64,000 bases of DNA from Eublepharis macularius (taxonomy: Eukaryota > Chordata > Lepidosauria > Squamata > Eublepharidae): assembly GCF_028583425.1 (NCBI RefSeq), contig NC_072800.1, forward strand, positions 10,801,001 to 10,865,000, in the 5' to 3' direction. Each line of letters begins with the position of its first letter. The first letter of the stretch is position 1. A program made the translations under genes and the position numbers. Under the pieces are notes generated by a model. It saw nothing but the letters and a program-made list of their open reading frames with translations, was not told the DNA's origin and searched no databases. Shown piece after piece: positions 62,111-64,000 of this stretch.

Positions 62111-63718
62111 GCCCAGGCTCCACCTCTAGAATCTCCAGGAATTTCCCAACCCAGAGCTGAAACCCTATTCGACAAACTTTAACTCTTTATTTTAAATTAT
62201 TCATAATATTTTTCAAAACAGATCAACACAAGATAACTAAACCCTCTCAGTCGTATAATACAGGAATACAGATATAAAATCTCTAGACCTTTTGGAATCA
62301 GAGAAGATTTGTGGTAATTGAAATATATGCAATACTTATTAGTTTACTTCTTTAACAATTTAAAAGACATACTTTATCAATGAGCATACACAAGTTTCCT
62401 ATATGTTGGACTGGAAAAACTAAGACACACGTGTTAATGTAGCACACGTGTTAATGTAGCATGTAATGCTGCACGGAGCTCTTTCTATGCTTAATATTGG
62501 GTGTGTGTGCAGTTTTGTTCATAGGAAACTAAAGTGAAATCCTATGCAGAGATGTTCCAGCGGAAACTCTTGTCTACGTTTTAGGACAGGAGTTGCTCTA
62601 CATAGGATTTCACTGTCAGTTTTCTACAAGCAATATTGCAAGTATACTCAGTACTAAAGAGAGAGAGCTGCAAACAGCTACGTCCTATATTTCCTTAGCA
62701 CATATATCCATATTATTTTTTGCCATCTTGGGAAGGAAAAATAAAATAAAAAATAAAATACAACTTTTGTAGTGAACAAAAGATAGTATGTTATTTGGAC
62801 AGAAAAATGCCTCATATTTGGATGCTGAGTTAATATTTGTAACACTGGGTTCTTTAATCGTGTATAATCATCATACACATTAGAGCAAACTGACTGTAGA
62901 CAATATCAGTCTCGTTTAAACATTAAACATCCTTGAAAATACGCTCCATATGTCCACCGGACGGACAAGATTTATCATTATCTTATTTGAGTCAACAAAT
63001 GATAAAAAGACAATTATCTTTTTCTACAGTTATTTATATTTGTGCAGTGATTTTGTTTGCAAAATATAAATAAGTGATCAAGTGACTTTCAGTGCTCTTA
63101 TCATCGCGGCACATAACAGAAGGTCCCAAATGACTCCCCTAATGTATCAGCCAACAAAGCTTAACCAGCTCTGCACAGAAGTTTGTGTTTGTCACTACTC
63201 TCTAAGGTTGTGGGAAATAGATGGAAAATTTCCCATATTAGATACTTAAAAAAAAAAACTGGTTAGCACTTGGCTTGCGTCATCCTTGCTCAAAGGTTCG
63301 TTCCCTGCCACCCGCTTAATGATCACCATGGAACTCGCGCAGCATTGTAATGAGCTAATTAAATCTATGATTTAGGTTACTTTTCTCTGTGGGTCAACGA
63401 ATTAACAAGCTTACATTACTAATTTAAAAGGTGGTCACCATTTTAGGTTCAGGAGGTCAACCTTACTCATTAGGTCGTGGAGGCCACTGGAATACGCAGG
63501 CGGTCATGCAGACACCTTTATGTTCAATAAAAGAAAGAACGAGGAGAAACTGAAAAAGTAGCCAAGGCTGAGATTCCCTAGCCTATAATATACTGAGCAT
63601 ATTTTCATACTTGAGAAGTGCTTCAAGGTGGCATATATGACAGCCTGACATGAAGAACAGATAACAGAGAAGCTATTTAAGCCACGCTTACTTCTACTGT
63701 GTAATTGGTCTGTTTTCT
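62111..63718. other. Unique AT-rich sequence with one small palindrome
   Basis: At 62534-62614, AGTGAAATCCTATGCAGAG and CTCTACATAGGATTTCACT form a small inverted repeat of about 80 bp. No gene was recognised and no NHE3 exon 1 was seen. Confidence 0.45.
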
Positions 63719-63720
63719 AA

Positions 63721-63888
63721 GGGTCTCTCTACACAAGACCGCTTACACAGAGATGCTCAAGTGACTTCCTTTCTGTGTGGTCTTATATTCAAGGGTACTC
63801 TGTCGCATGTATCCACAATGGGGGAACAAGTGTAAGATCTTTCACTTGATGCTACTCATGTAAAATGTCTTGTGTAGAGAGACTCTAA
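63721..63888. mobile_element. Small MITE with inverted ends GTCTCTCTACACAAGAC
   Basis: GTCTCTCTACACAAGAC near 63725 and GTCTTGTGTAGAGAGAC near 63870 are perfect inverted repeats of 17 bp. TCTAAG occurs just outside both ends and may be a target duplication. Confidence 0.65.
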
Positions 63889-64000
63889 GACTAACCACTC
63901 AAGGTGCAGTTAGGGTCACCTAAAAGGCAGCTGTTCCATCGGTTTCTGAAAAACAAAGCAGAATGGACTGATTCTACTAGTAAGGGACGCTAAAATCATA

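Overview
The window is vertebrate nuclear DNA and most likely comes from a squamate reptile (lizard group). The main evidence is the repeat content: many tRNA-derived SINEs of the Sauria type, 5S-rRNA-derived SINEs, a Bov-B/RTE LINE tail, Penelope-like elements, many palindromic MITEs, and an intact chromodomain Ty3/gypsy element. The species cannot be named from the sequence.

The one clear host gene is SLC9A3 (Na+/H+ exchanger NHE3), on the minus strand. Fifteen coding exons, called E2 to E16 here, run from 48950 down to the stop at 6065. All have GT-AG splice sites and compatible phases, and together they encode 757 residues. Exon 1 (N-terminus and first membrane segment) was not seen and probably lies beyond 64000. 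Downstream of the stop, 3606-4466 holds an unrecognised minus-strand open frame with a plausible splice acceptor and a poly(A) signal. It could be an alternative last exon of SLC9A3, part of its 3' UTR, or another gene.

Layout. 1-3600: intergenic, mostly unique, with one palindromic MITE and a purine-rich tract. 3606-6312: candidate exon, 3' UTR and last SLC9A3 exon. 6313-48647: introns full of repeats. These include nine copies of a snapback hAT-like MITE, three palindromic Penelope-like copies (16.1, 44.5 and 46.1 kb), SINEs, a Bov-B tail at 31.7-32.35 kb and a 1.3-kb hAT-like element at 33.5 kb. 48951-64000: intron 1 or upstream DNA, with a three-level nest. A tRNA-SINE was interrupted by a palindromic Penelope-like element (12-bp target duplication), whose right arm was then interrupted by a 7,025-bp LTR retrotransposon (5-bp target duplication).

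The LTR retrotransposon (54868-61892) is the most striking object. It has two 417-bp LTRs that look identical. It has an 11-nt match between the primer-binding site and an LTR-internal sequence, as expected for Tf1/sushi-type self-priming. It has an extra ORF ahead of gag in another frame. A textbook -1 frameshift signal (GGGAAAC, 5-nt spacer, perfect 10-bp stem) joins gag to pol. Pol is intact, with protease, reverse transcriptase, RNase H, integrase and chromodomain. It resembles the sushi-ichi lineage from which mammalian PEG10 was domesticated. The Penelope-like palindrome around it carries hammerhead-ribozyme-like motifs in both arms.
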